Shown here: positions 1-6,893 of the stretch, in pieces | Layout of the letters: every line of letters starts with the position of its first letter | Numbering within the stretch: the stretch's first letter is position 1 | DNA from: Bacilli bacterium | Lineage (GTDB): Bacteria; Bacillota_I; Bacilli_A; RFN20; CAG-826 | Assembly: GCA_017447725.1 (NCBI GenBank) | Contig: JAFSMX010000027.1 | Coordinates: forward strand, 1 to 45,850 | DNA length: 45,850 nt | Direction: 5' to 3' | The notes under the pieces: model-generated | The model's database searches: none | What the model was told of the DNA's origin: nothing | The model's input: the letters and a program-made list of their open reading frames with translations, nothing else | Made by a program: the position numbers and the translations under genes

Positions 1-2
1 TC

Positions 3-269
3 CCAAATGCGGATGTGAAAATCTTCCAAGTCGCCTCTGTTGAAGAAAGAGCGAAAAGACGTTTCATTGAAAACCAAGAAAAAGGTATTCCATGTACCTA
101 TGAAGATATTGTCGCGGATGTTGAAAAACGTGACCGTATCGATTCTAGTAGAGCCTTTGCTCCACTTAAACCAGCTGAAGATAGCATTCTTTTAGATACA
201 TCTAAATTAAATATTGAAGAATCTGTTGAAGCAGCTTTAAAGATTATCAAAGATAAAATCGGAGAATAA
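3..269 (+). CDS. cmk: Cytidylate kinase, C-terminal part (cut by window edge)
   Basis: This is the last 88 codons of a gene that begins upstream of the window. The frame is open from base 3 and reads PNADVKIFQVASVEERAKRR, the typical start of the C-terminal half of CMP kinase, where the Arg-rich EERAKRR segment belongs to the lid that contacts ATP. The family phosphorylates CMP and dCMP with ATP in the cytoplasm. The GTG at 15 is an internal valine codon of this conserved stretch, not a start. The stop is 5 bases before der, and cmk-der adjacency is common in Firmicutes. The identification rests on the C-terminus only. Confidence 0.85.
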   Translation, partial: PNADVKIFQVASVEERAKRRFIENQEKGIPCTYEDIVADVEKRDRIDSSRAFAPLKPAEDSILLDTSKLNIEESVEAALKIIKDKIGE

Positions 270-274
270 GAGAC

Positions 275-1582
275 ATGTCTTTAGGCGTCGTCGCAATTAT
301 TGGTAGCCCAAACGTTGGTAAATCAACGATTTTTAATCGTATCATTGGACGCCGCCGCTCAATTATTGATGATCAACCTGGTGTCACTAGAGACCGTCTA
401 TATGAGACTGCCTCCTGGTTAGACCGCGATTTTAGATTAATTGATACTGGTGGAATAGAAATTGCCAACCGTCCATTCCAGGAACAAATTCGTATGCAAG
501 CCCAACTGGCGATTGATGAAGCGGATGTTGTTTTATTTGTCACTGATGGTAAAAAAGGCGTTACAAACGATGATCGACTTGTCGCGAAGATGCTATATAA
601 AACCAATAAACCAGTTATCTTAGCGGTCAACAAAGTTGATAACAGAGATATGTTATTTAATGTCTCTGAATTCTACTCCTTAGGATTAGGTGAACCAATT
701 CCAACTTCTGGTGAACACGGAATCGGTATTGGAGACATCCTAGATAAAATTGTTAAAGTTCTTCCAAAGAAAGAAGATGTCGTTTATGACGATGCGATTA
801 CTTTCTCGATTATTGGAAGACCAAATGTTGGTAAGTCATCTTTGATGAACGCGCTTCTTGGCGAATCGCGTTCCATTGTTTCTAATATTGTTGGAACAAC
901 TCGCGACTCAGTAGACTCTTCTTTTGAAAGAGATGGACAACGTTATGTTGCGATTGATACCGCTGGATTAAAGAAACGCGGAAAAGTTTATGAGGCTGTT
1001 GATAAGTATTCGGTATTGCGTGCTTTAAGCGCGATTGACCGTAGTGAAATTGTCGTTTTTGTCATTGATGCCAAAGAAGGAATTATCGAACAAGATAAGC
1101 ATGTTGTTGGCTATGCTGTGGAAAAGAAAAAAGCCATCATTGTGGTGGTAAATAAGTGGGATTTGATAGAGAAAACGCAAAATGCGATGTCGGATTTTGA
1201 AAAGAAAGTTCGTAAAGAATTTAAGTTTTTAGAGTACGCTCCAATTGTCTTTACTTCCGCCTTAACTAAATCAAGAGTTCATCTCATTTTTGATCAACTT
1301 TTAGAAGTCCATCATGCTTATGATACACATCTATCAACTTCCTTACTTAATGATGTCATTCAAGACGCTCAAACAATGAATGAAGCACCAGACTTTAATG
1401 GTGGACGTTTAAAAATCTATTTTGCGAACCAAGCTAATAGTTGCCCACCAACATTTGTCTTGTTCGTGAATAATCCAAAATACGCTCATTTCTCTTATTT
1501 AAGATATATTGAGAACCGTTTAAGAGAGTCATTTAATTTAAGCGGAACGCCAATTGATATTGTTTTACGAAAAAGAGTATAA
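275..1582 (+). CDS. der: Ribosome-assembly GTPase Der (EngA)
   Basis: A 435-residue tandem GTPase of usual family length. The first G domain has its P-loop GSPNVGKST at residues 10-18, DTGG near residue 57 and NKVD near 118. The second has GRPNVGKSS near residue 181, DTAGL near 227 and NKWD near 294, followed by the C-terminal KH-like domain. Der is an essential factor for maturation of the 50S subunit. The gene follows cmk by 5 bases and probably shares its transcript. The GGAG at 261-264 inside the end of cmk is the likely ribosome-binding site. No unusual residues were seen. Confidence 0.97.
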   Translation: MSLGVVAIIGSPNVGKSTIFNRIIGRRRSIIDDQPGVTRDRLYETASWLDRDFRLIDTGGIEIANRPFQEQIRMQAQLAIDEADVVLFVTDGKKGVTNDDRLVAKMLYKTNKPVILAVNKVDNRDMLFNVSEFYSLGLGEPIPTSGEHGIGIGDILDKIVKVLPKKEDVVYDDAITFSIIGRPNVGKSSLMNALLGESRSIVSNIVGTTRDSVDSSFERDGQRYVAIDTAGLKKRGKVYEAVDKYSVLRALSAIDRSEIVVFVIDAKEGIIEQDKHVVGYAVEKKKAIIVVVNKWDLIEKTQNAMSDFEKKVRKEFKFLEYAPIVFTSALTKSRVHLIFDQLLEVHHAYDTHLSTSLLNDVIQDAQTMNEAPDFNGGRLKIYFANQANSCPPTFVLFVNNPKYAHFSYLRYIENRLRESFNLSGTPIDIVLRKRV

Positions 1583-1634
1583 ACAAATCAAAAATCTTGT
1601 TATATAATGATTACGCTCTGAGGAGAAAACAAAA

Positions 1635-1907
1635 ATGAATAAAGCCGAATTAATCGTTGAATTAGCTGAAAAATTAGACCTTCCACGTAATGACGTGACG
1701 GCCGTAATTGATGAATTCTTAGACATTGTTGAGACAAATGTCCAAAAAGGTGAAGTTGTGAAATTATCAAACTTCGGTGTCTTCTACAAAAAGGATCGTA
1801 AAGCTAGACGAGGCACAAACCCAGGTGATGGTCACATTATCACCATTCCTGCGAACTCTACATTAGGTTTCCGCCCAAGTAAGATTGTTCGTGGAAAATT
1901 AAATTAA
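1635..1907 (+). CDS. hup: HU-family nucleoid DNA-binding protein
   Basis: A 90-residue HU/IHF-fold protein beginning MNKAELI. It contains the DNA-wrapping arm region (RKARRGTNPGDGHIITIPA, close to the family pattern RxxRxGRNPxTGxxIxIPA) and ends with RPSKIVRGKLN. HU dimers bend and compact DNA. A strong GAGGAG ribosome-binding site sits 10 bases upstream, and a TATAAT box lies near 1602, so it probably has its own promoter after der. It ends in a clear hairpin terminator. Whether the dimer is homomeric, and whether other paralogues exist, cannot be seen here. Confidence 0.95.
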   Translation: MNKAELIVELAEKLDLPRNDVTAVIDEFLDIVETNVQKGEVVKLSNFGVFYKKDRKARRGTNPGDGHIITIPANSTLGFRPSKIVRGKLN

Positions 1908-1926
1908 GTTAACTAAACAAGTAAAG

Positions 1927-1950
1927 AGATTCCATTTGGAATCTTTTTTT
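1927..1950 (+). terminator. Rho-independent terminator after hup
   Basis: Perfect 8-bp stem AGATTCCA/TGGAATCT with a TT loop, followed by a run of seven T's. Confidence 0.9.
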
Positions 1951-1951
1951 G

Positions 1952-1989
1952 TTTCAAATGTTGGAGTCCGATTTTATAATTAAATTGTG
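1952..1989 (+). promoter_or_regulatory. Promoter of the lipoprotein gene, apparently leaderless
   Basis: TATAAT at 1975-1980, with a weak TTTCAA -35 at 1952-1957 and a 17-bp spacer. The expected transcription start, 6-8 bases after the -10 box, coincides with the GTG start codon at 1987. No Shine-Dalgarno sequence lies at a usual distance from that codon. Confidence 0.5.
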
Positions 1990-2574
1990 AGAAAAAAGAT
2001 TTTTCTAATTTCTATTCCTCTAATTTGTTTTCTTGTCTCTTGTTCTCCAAAAAAAACTGGCGGCCACTATATAAGAAATGTGGAGTGTGAAACATATGAG
2101 GAAGCTATTTCTCAAATGAACTTCATGAATTTGTATCGCCCTGAAGGAAAAATAGTCAGTTTTGATTTTTTAGTTGAAGAATATAAAGAGAGTGATCGAC
2201 ATTACATAATTAATGGCATTAATATACCTTTTGATTTCTTAAAAGAGTCTGAAGTTGTTCTTTCCGACCGTATATTTTCTATTCTTTTTTCAGATGATTT
2301 TGACATTGTTTTTTATTCAAGCAACTCAAATGTAGATTTAACTGTTTTGGAATGGAAGCCTTTAATTATAAACAAAGAAAGAATTCCTACACGATGCATT
2401 GACAGCAGATCCCATTATTCTGTTCCATCATTATGCAGTTCTTGCTATGGCTTGATAGATAGCAATGATGTTTGTGCGATGAAAGTGTATTTTAATGAAC
2501 AACTCACTAAGAATCTATTTGATAAATATAAAGATAACTTTATAGAAAGTTTTAAGGAGGCTTTTAATGCTTAA
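1987..2574 (+). CDS. Hypothetical Cys-rich lipoprotein
   Basis: A 195-residue protein of no family I recognise. It starts with a lipoprotein signal (MRKKIFLISIPLICFLVSC) whose lipobox LVSC places the lipidated cysteine at residue 19, so the product should be anchored to the outer face of the membrane. The mature part is soluble, and near residues 145-160 it has four closely spaced cysteines (pattern CxxC...C). The start is a GTG with a TATAAT box only 7 bases in front of it, suggesting a leaderless message. The DNA is more AT-rich and looser in codon use than der or hup, which may indicate a fast-evolving or acquired gene. It overlaps a small ORF at its 3' end. Confidence 0.7.
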   Translation: MRKKIFLISIPLICFLVSCSPKKTGGHYIRNVECETYEEAISQMNFMNLYRPEGKIVSFDFLVEEYKESDRHYIINGINIPFDFLKESEVVLSDRIFSILFSDDFDIVFYSSNSNVDLTVLEWKPLIINKERIPTRCIDSRSHYSVPSLCSSCYGLIDSNDVCAMKVYFNEQLTKNLFDKYKDNFIESFKEAFNA

Positions 2575-2698
2575 TGTGTTAAATTGTGGGCTTACAATTA
2601 CTTCAGAAAAACTACTTAAAGGAAACAACGTTCCTCTTTCGATTGAAAATTATGAAGTATATGTGTGTTTATCTTTAGCTAGAATAATTGTAGACTAA
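2567..2698 (+). CDS. Small ORF (43 aa), hypothetical
   Basis: An ATG at 2567 is preceded by a consensus AAGGAGG at 2554-2560 with 6 bases of spacing, the best ribosome-binding site in this part of the window. The frame runs 43 codons to TAA at 2696-2698 and overlaps the end of the lipoprotein gene by 8 bases, an arrangement typical of translational coupling. The peptide (starts MLNVLNCGLTITS, ends SLARIIVD) has no recognisable domain, signal or membrane helix. It could be a real microprotein or the remnant of a longer partner gene. The strong ribosome-binding site is the only positive evidence. Confidence 0.4.
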   Translation: MLNVLNCGLTITSEKLLKGNNVPLSIENYEVYVCLSLARIIVD

Positions 2699-2740
2699 TA
2701 TAATTAGTGAATAATTTGGAGTTTAATCCAGGAGATAAAA

Positions 2741-3352
2741 ATGAACAAGAACACCTTTATTAAACTAGCGAATCTCTTTAATGCGAATGGTTACCGTCTT
2801 TACATGGTCGGCGGAACAACAAGAGATTATCTTTTAGATAAAGATGTTTTAGATTACGATTTTGTGACTGACGCCACGCCAGAAGAAATGAAGAAATTTC
2901 TGCCAGATGCAAACTATCATTTCGCTAAATTTGGCACAGTTCGAGTAAAAGATGATGATATTAAAGTTGATATCGCGACCATGCGAGTAGAAGGTGAATA
3001 TCTTGATTACCGTCATCCAAGTAGCGTGACTTACGTGAAGTCATTAAAAGAAGATTATGTCCGTCGAGACTTTACAATTAACGCAATTTACATTGATGAA
3101 AAGTTTAATGTGATTGATTATTGTAATGGTTTAGATGACCTAGAAAAGAAAATCCTCCGATTTATCGGAGATCCAGTAAAAAGAATTAAAGAAGATCCAC
3201 TTCGAATACTTAGAGCAGAACGTTTCCAAAAGAAACTTGGTCTAACCGTGGAGAAAGAAACAAAAGCCGCTCTAAAGAAGTATCACTACTTATTAGAAGA
3301 ACTTAATCCTCAAAAGGTGATTGAAGAACTTCACAAACTTGAAATTGAATAA
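2741..3352 (+). CDS. Minimal tRNA nucleotidyltransferase / poly(A) polymerase-like protein
   Basis: A 203-residue class II nucleotidyltransferase. Residues 22-30 (MVGGTTRDY) carry the GG and RD of the catalytic head. The metal-binding DYDF is near residues 38-41, RRDFTINAI near 108-116, and the nucleotide-selecting EDPLR with ILRAERF near 150-160. It ends just after the neck segment LNPQKVIEELHKLEIE. Bacterial CCA-adding enzymes are usually about 390-450 residues, so the body and tail domains that hold the tRNA are absent. The stop is followed directly by a terminator, and the next 96 bases do not encode the missing part, so this is a short protein rather than a split gene. AGGAGAT before the ATG and TATAAT near 2700 support its start. 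It may repair CCA ends or add A's to RNA; substrate unknown. Confidence 0.75.
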   Translation: MNKNTFIKLANLFNANGYRLYMVGGTTRDYLLDKDVLDYDFVTDATPEEMKKFLPDANYHFAKFGTVRVKDDDIKVDIATMRVEGEYLDYRHPSSVTYVKSLKEDYVRRDFTINAIYIDEKFNVIDYCNGLDDLEKKILRFIGDPVKRIKEDPLRILRAERFQKKLGLTVEKETKAALKKYHYLLEELNPQKVIEELHKLEIE

Positions 3353-3360
3353 AATTTTCG

Positions 3361-3393
3361 AAAAATCCTTGGCTAATGCTAGGGATTTTTTAT
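3361..3393 (+). terminator. Rho-independent terminator after the nucleotidyltransferase
   Basis: Stem AAAAATCCTTGGC / GCTAGGGATTTTT with a TAAT loop and a T-rich tail. Confidence 0.85.
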
Positions 3394-3448
3394 TTGGCGA
3401 AAATTTCTACTTTATTTTTATAAAAATAGGAATAGAATTAGGGCAATT

Positions 3449-4096
3449 ATGTCAAGCGAACAAATGGAAGCCTTAGACTTCCGCTATCTCTTACTTGAAT
3501 ATTACAAAAAGCTCGGTATTAAAGAAAACGAACTTGCTGTTTTACTCATGCTTGATCATCTTTTAGGGCAAAAGAACTACTTAGTCACCCCAGACTTAAT
3601 CGCAACAAAGATGAATCTTTCTGCAAAAGAATTAGATTCTTTGTATGTTGGATTAATGTCGAAAGGTTTCATTACTTTAGAAACTGGTAAAAAGACTAAA
3701 ATTTCTTTAAAACCACTTCGAAAAAAACTCTATGAAGCCTTTGAAGAAGCTCTTGTGAAGGAAAACTCTATTTCGAAAAATCCAGAAAAGAACAAAGAAT
3801 TCAAAAGACTTAAAGAAGTTTATGAAGCACAACTTGGTCGTTCCCTTCTTCCAATTGAAGCAAACATGATTGGTGAATGGATTGCCCAAGATATTCCAGA
3901 AGAAGAAATTGTTGAAGCTCTTCGTGAAGCTTTAGCAAAGGGAAAGAAAACCTTCCCTGATTTCGATAAGATTTTGTTCCAATGGAAAGCCAAAAGAGAC
4001 CTTGAAGTTAATGGTGTCACTGGCAACAACAAAGACTGGGATGAAGACATCGAAAAAGCTATGAAAATCGCGAAGACAAAATGGATTAACGATTAG
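3449..4096 (+). CDS. dnaD: Primosomal replication-initiation protein DnaD
   Basis: A 215-residue protein. The N-terminal half is a winged-helix domain of the DnaD/DnaB type (residues about 10-95). The C-terminal half has the DnaD (DDBH2) domain, ending in FDKILFQWKAKRD, which matches the family's YxxxIxxxW-type DNA-binding motif with Phe in place of Tyr. DnaD works in the DnaA-DnaD-DnaB cascade that loads the replicative helicase in low-GC Gram-positives. It is convergent with recU, 30 bases away. In Bacillus, dnaD lies close to recU and gpsB, so the neighbourhood is partly conserved. Spacing and a weak AGGG upstream fit the ATG at 3449. Confidence 0.9.
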   Translation: MSSEQMEALDFRYLLLEYYKKLGIKENELAVLLMLDHLLGQKNYLVTPDLIATKMNLSAKELDSLYVGLMSKGFITLETGKKTKISLKPLRKKLYEAFEEALVKENSISKNPEKNKEFKRLKEVYEAQLGRSLLPIEANMIGEWIAQDIPEEEIVEALREALAKGKKTFPDFDKILFQWKAKRDLEVNGVTGNNKDWDEDIEKAMKIAKTKWIND

Positions 4097-4104
4097 TAAG
4101 TTAA

Positions 4105-4149
4105 CCAAGAATTGCTGGTGAAATCATCAAGAATTGCGGTGGATTTCAT
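4105..4149. repeat. Short direct repeat with dispersed-motif copy
   Basis: Two 22-base units, 4106-4127 and 4128-4149, match at 17 of 22 positions; both begin CAAGAATTGC and end TCAT. The second unit covers the last codons of recU and the recU stop codon spans the junction. The first unit carries the 19-base motif CCAAGAATTGCTGGTGAAA (4105-4123), found identically inside miaA at 12995-13013. Confidence 0.6.
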
Positions 4150-4720
4150 CAACGAACTCTAAGTAATTTAATCGAGGCGAATAGCCTCTTTTTATTTCCC
4201 TTCCAAGCTCCTCAAATTGAGCGAAAGGAATCGACTTTCTTTCCTCACTATTTTTGAATTCGATAATCTTCCTTGCTTCCACAATATAAGTCTTTTGATG
4301 TTTGACAAACTCGATAATAAAAAACGCTAAACCACCTAACTCAATCACATTCGATAAATGTTCAAATTGTTTCTTTGTAATATTGCTTAATGGGAAAGAA
4401 GACTTGGAGTGAGTTGATTTAGCTTCAATATCGATATATCGACCTTGGTAAACACCATTAAAATCGGTGGTCGATTTTTCAGAAAAATACGCTTCGGTTA
4501 TCTTCACGTTTTTCTGATATTCAACTTTGACAACTTGAATTGGTGTTGGGCGTTTATAAATTAACGCCATCTTGTGACGAAGATAGTACTCGTTTGATTG
4601 AATAATATCTTCTTCTAGATTCATTCCTCGATTTGCAGAGGATAAAGAAAAAGCAACTTTGTTGCCTGAAACTTTAATATTAGATTTTTTATAGGTTAAA
4701 CCGTTTGAATATTTGATCAT
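4127..4720 (-). CDS. recU: Holliday-junction resolvase RecU
   Basis: A 197-residue protein with the RecU signatures: ANRGMNLEEDI near residues 30-40, the KRPTPIQVVKVEY segment, and the nuclease core TTDFNGVYQGRYIDIEAKST, in which the D, E and K are the metal-binding residues of this PD-(D/E)XK fold. RecU cuts four-way DNA junctions and helps RecA in low-GC Gram-positives. The start ATG overlaps the stop of the upstream exonuclease by 4 bases (ATGA), so the two are co-translated. Its 3' end carries a small tandem duplication. In Bacillus recU is paired with the penicillin-binding protein gene ponA; here the partner is an exonuclease. Confidence 0.92.
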   Translation of the reverse strand: MIKYSNGLTYKKSNIKVSGNKVAFSLSSANRGMNLEEDIIQSNEYYLRHKMALIYKRPTPIQVVKVEYQKNVKITEAYFSEKSTTDFNGVYQGRYIDIEAKSTHSKSSFPLSNITKKQFEHLSNVIELGGLAFFIIEFVKHQKTYIVEARKIIEFKNSEERKSIPFAQFEELGREIKRGYSPRLNYLEFVDEIHRNS

Positions 4721-5442
4721 TTTAGCGCATCCTCAATCATTTTTGAAAAGTCTGTTGGGGAAACGGATTTTTCTTCTAATAATTGAAGAATGAGCTGATG
4801 GACAGGTTCTGGTAAATGTCTCATTTGACCAAGAACCTTTCGGTATTCTCGTGACAAAATGTCACGGTGTTTAATCATTGCATCATATAGATAGACAAGA
4901 TTAAGTGTGTCAGCGAGCGCGTTATGTTGTTGACCTTTAAAGTCAATGTTAAACACCTTGAGCATGTTCGCGAGTGAGAGGGCGTTACCGTTCTCATCAC
5001 GCACATACTGGGACATAAATTCAGCAAAGTCGAAACTATGTTTAATCATGAATTGCACATCTTCCTTATTCGCATCCATGTTGTAGGCAAGTGATTGCGC
5101 CATAATCCGTTGATCATGATTTCCAAATGTGACAAAAAGACATTTCGTAAAACTTCTTCCCATGTAACGTTTGACGTTTTCAACTGTTCTACGGAAGCTA
5201 ATCCCATCTTTTTTCACTTGTGCTTCCGTAATGCCTGTTAAATCAGTAACAACTTTACCAATTCTGTTTTTTGGTTTTACCAAAGTGTAGTAACCTTTAT
5301 AGATCTTCTTCACTGAATGATCTTTACGAAGGTCAACTTTTACGGCCCCGATAGCAATCATCTCATGCGAAAACTGTGTTCCCTCTAAATCAAGGAAACA
5401 TAATGTTTTGCGTTTTTGAAGAATCTTATCGAGCGCTTTCAC
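4717..5442 (-). CDS. DEDDh 3'-5' exonuclease (DnaQ/KapD-like)
   Basis: An exonuclease-fold protein of about 241 residues. The acidic motifs are in order: CFLDLEGTQ (Exo I, D and E) near residue 15, FGNHDQRIM (Exo II) near 110 and QHNALADTLNL (Exo III, H and D) near 175. The family removes 3' nucleotides from DNA or RNA; the nearest relatives are KapD-type proteins of uncertain substrate. An upstream TTG at 5460 keeps the frame open, but it lies in a promoter (extended -10 TGCTACAAT). The GTG at 5442, 8 bases after that box, is therefore the likely start of a leaderless message. The 4-base overlap with recU suggests a shared role in recombination or repair; that is inference. Confidence 0.8.
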   Translation of the reverse strand: MKALDKILQKRKTLCFLDLEGTQFSHEMIAIGAVKVDLRKDHSVKKIYKGYYTLVKPKNRIGKVVTDLTGITEAQVKKDGISFRRTVENVKRYMGRSFTKCLFVTFGNHDQRIMAQSLAYNMDANKEDVQFMIKHSFDFAEFMSQYVRDENGNALSLANMLKVFNIDFKGQQHNALADTLNLVYLYDAMIKHRDILSREYRKVLGQMRHLPEPVHQLILQLLEEKSVSPTDFSKMIEDALK

Positions 5443-5450
5443 AATTTCGT

Positions 5451-5518
5451 ATTGTAGCAAAAACTTTTGTTAATTAAAACAAAAACAAATTGAAAACATA
5501 TAACCTCTTTAATATAAT
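5451..5518. promoter_or_regulatory. Divergent promoters for the exonuclease and gpsB
   Basis: Plus strand: TTGAAA at 5490-5495 and TATAAT at 5513-5518 with a 17-bp spacer, driving gpsB. Minus strand: extended -10 TGCTACAAT with TACAAT at 5456-5451 and a TTTTAA -35 at 5479-5474 (17-bp spacer), driving the exonuclease-recU pair. Confidence 0.75.
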
Positions 5519-5534
5519 TAAAACCGAGGTTTTT

Positions 5535-5897
5535 ATGGCTCATACATTGAATTATTCGTCAAAATCACTTCTTGATGTGAAGTTTGAACCTACTCATAAA
5601 GGCTATGATGCCCTCGAGGTAGACCAAGTTCTTGACCGACTAATTGATGATCTTAAATTCTACGAACAGTACTATAACGATTCTCGTAACTACATTCGTA
5701 AACTTGAAAGTGAGATCAAAGAACTCAATGATAAAATCCATGAGCAAGAGATGGAAGTCGCGAAAGTGAAAAACAAATATTCTGGAATTAAGCCAGGACA
5801 AGTTGTCACAGAAAATAACGTTGACTATCTCAAGAGAATCTCAAAACTGGAAGAAGCCCTTTATAAAAAGGGAGTCGATCCAGAAAGCATCCGATAA
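5535..5897 (+). CDS. gpsB: Cell-division protein GpsB (DivIVA family)
   Basis: A 120-residue protein with the N-terminal DivIVA lipid-binding/coiled-coil motif (FEPTHKGYDALEVDQVLDRL, residues about 17-36) and a long coiled coil to about residue 80. The tail is a short trimerisation-type helix. GpsB links division with cell-wall synthases at midcell. The ATG at 5535 is chosen because it follows a GAGG ribosome-binding site; an upstream TTG at 5490 is itself the -35 box of the promoter. The gene lies just before the RNase P RNA, the same order as in Bacillus (gpsB-rnpB). Confidence 0.88.
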   Translation: MAHTLNYSSKSLLDVKFEPTHKGYDALEVDQVLDRLIDDLKFYEQYYNDSRNYIRKLESEIKELNDKIHEQEMEVAKVKNKYSGIKPGQVVTENNVDYLKRISKLEEALYKKGVDPESIR

Positions 5898-5900
5898 AAT

Positions 5901-6238
5901 ATTCCGACCTGGATAATTGCTGCGAAAGTAGAGGAAAGTCCATGCTCGCACCATCTGTGATGATGGTAGTGATTGCGCTAACGGAAAAAATAACGTTAGG
6001 TATGCGGGAGCGCATAACGGCGGAACAAAGTCTAAAACGAAAGTCATGATGGAGTTCCTTAACGTGCCACAGTGACGAAGCCAATAGAAATATTGGAGTG
6101 AAACGTTGGTAAACCCCACAAGCGAGAAACCCAAATTTTGGTAGGGGAGGCAGCTGACAAGAACTGAATTGTCAGAAGCACACTTCGGTGTAGATAAATT
6201 ATTATCCTAGACAGAACATGGCTTACAGGGTCGGATAC
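5901..6238 (+). ncRNA. rnpB: RNase P RNA, class B
   Basis: The catalytic RNA of RNase P, which matures tRNA 5' ends. It shows the conserved core: GAGGAAAGTCCATGCTCGC near 5931-5949, the GCGGGAGCGCATAACG-like segment near 6005, and the 3' core AGACAGAACATGGCTTACAG at 6209-6228. The P1 helix is formed by TCCGACC (5903-5909) and GGTCGGA (6229-6235). The layout is of the Bacillus (type B) kind. It starts within a few bases of the gpsB stop, so it may be processed from that transcript. The reverse-strand open frames across it are not genes. Confidence 0.95.
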
Positions 6239-6254
6239 TCACTAAGGAGAAGTT

Positions 6255-6893
6255 ATGAATTTACCAAACAGATTAACGCTTAGTCGAATTGCCTTAATCG
6301 GAGTGATGATTATTGGCATTCTTGTTTTAGCATGCATTCCTAATTTGCATGTTGAACCAATCGGAAATTCCTCGGTAAATCCTGTATATTTAGCTATTGC
6401 AGTAATCTTTGTTATTGCTGCCTTAACTGACCTTTTAGATGGTAAAATTGCCCGTAAATATAACCTAGTTAGTGACTTTGGAAAATTCCTTGATCCAATT
6501 GCGGATAAACTCCTCAATGATGGAGCAATGATTTTCCTTTTAGTTCCACAAGCTTATGCCTGGGAGCAAAGAAGAGATCCTGTAATGCTAACAGTTTTAC
6601 TGTTCTGTGTTGTATTAATGATTGGAAGAGACCTTGTTGTTGATGGTTTAAGAATGATTGCGGTTCGTAAAAATATTGTTATTGCCGCGAACAAATATGG
6701 CAAGCTCAAAACCGTCTTACAAATGATTGCTATTCCAATGCTTCTTTTAAATGATTGGCCATTCTCATATTTTGATGCAAATTGGCCACAATCCTTGCAA
6801 ATCTCCAATATTTTCTTCTATTTAGCCACAATTATGTCCGTCATTTCTGGCGTGATTTATGTGGTTCAAAACCGCAAAGTTTTTAGTAAATGA
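6255..6893 (+). CDS. pgsA: CDP-diacylglycerol-glycerol-3-phosphate 3-phosphatidyltransferase
   Basis: A 212-residue membrane enzyme that makes phosphatidylglycerol phosphate from CDP-diacylglycerol and glycerol-3-phosphate. The CDP-alcohol phosphotransferase motif DG..AR........G...D...D is complete in DGKIARKYNLVSDFGKFLDP (residues about 62-81). Several hydrophobic helices follow, including a C-terminal one (residues about 185-205). AAGGAG at 6244-6249 gives a good ribosome-binding site. It starts 17 bases after the RNase P RNA and overlaps cinA by 4 bases. pgsA-cinA-recA order is typical of low-GC Gram-positives. Confidence 0.95.
   Translation: MNLPNRLTLSRIALIGVMIIGILVLACIPNLHVEPIGNSSVNPVYLAIAVIFVIAALTDLLDGKIARKYNLVSDFGKFLDPIADKLLNDGAMIFLLVPQAYAWEQRRDPVMLTVLLFCVVLMIGRDLVVDGLRMIAVRKNIVIAANKYGKLKTVLQMIAIPMLLLNDWPFSYFDANWPQSLQISNIFFYLATIMSVISGVIYVVQNRKVFSK

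Noticed and set aside
3353-3448. Missing C-terminal part of the nucleotidyltransferase in another frame
   Set aside because: The segment contains a terminator and only 96 bases, far too short for about 200 residues.
4111-4120. The motif GCTGGTG as an E. coli-type Chi site
   Set aside because: Seven of eight Chi bases match, but known Firmicute AddAB systems recognise other sequences and the repeated unit here is longer than a Chi site; kept only as one hypothesis.
5490-5534. A 15-codon N-terminal extension of gpsB from TTG
   Set aside because: The TTG is the -35 box and the TATAAT at 5513-5518 lies inside the extension; ATG 5535 has a GAGG and matches the family's N-terminus.
5830-6134. Two overlapping minus-strand open frames of 84 and 97 codons
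   Set aside because: They lie across the highly structured RNase P RNA and the end of gpsB, have no ribosome-binding site and no protein-like composition.
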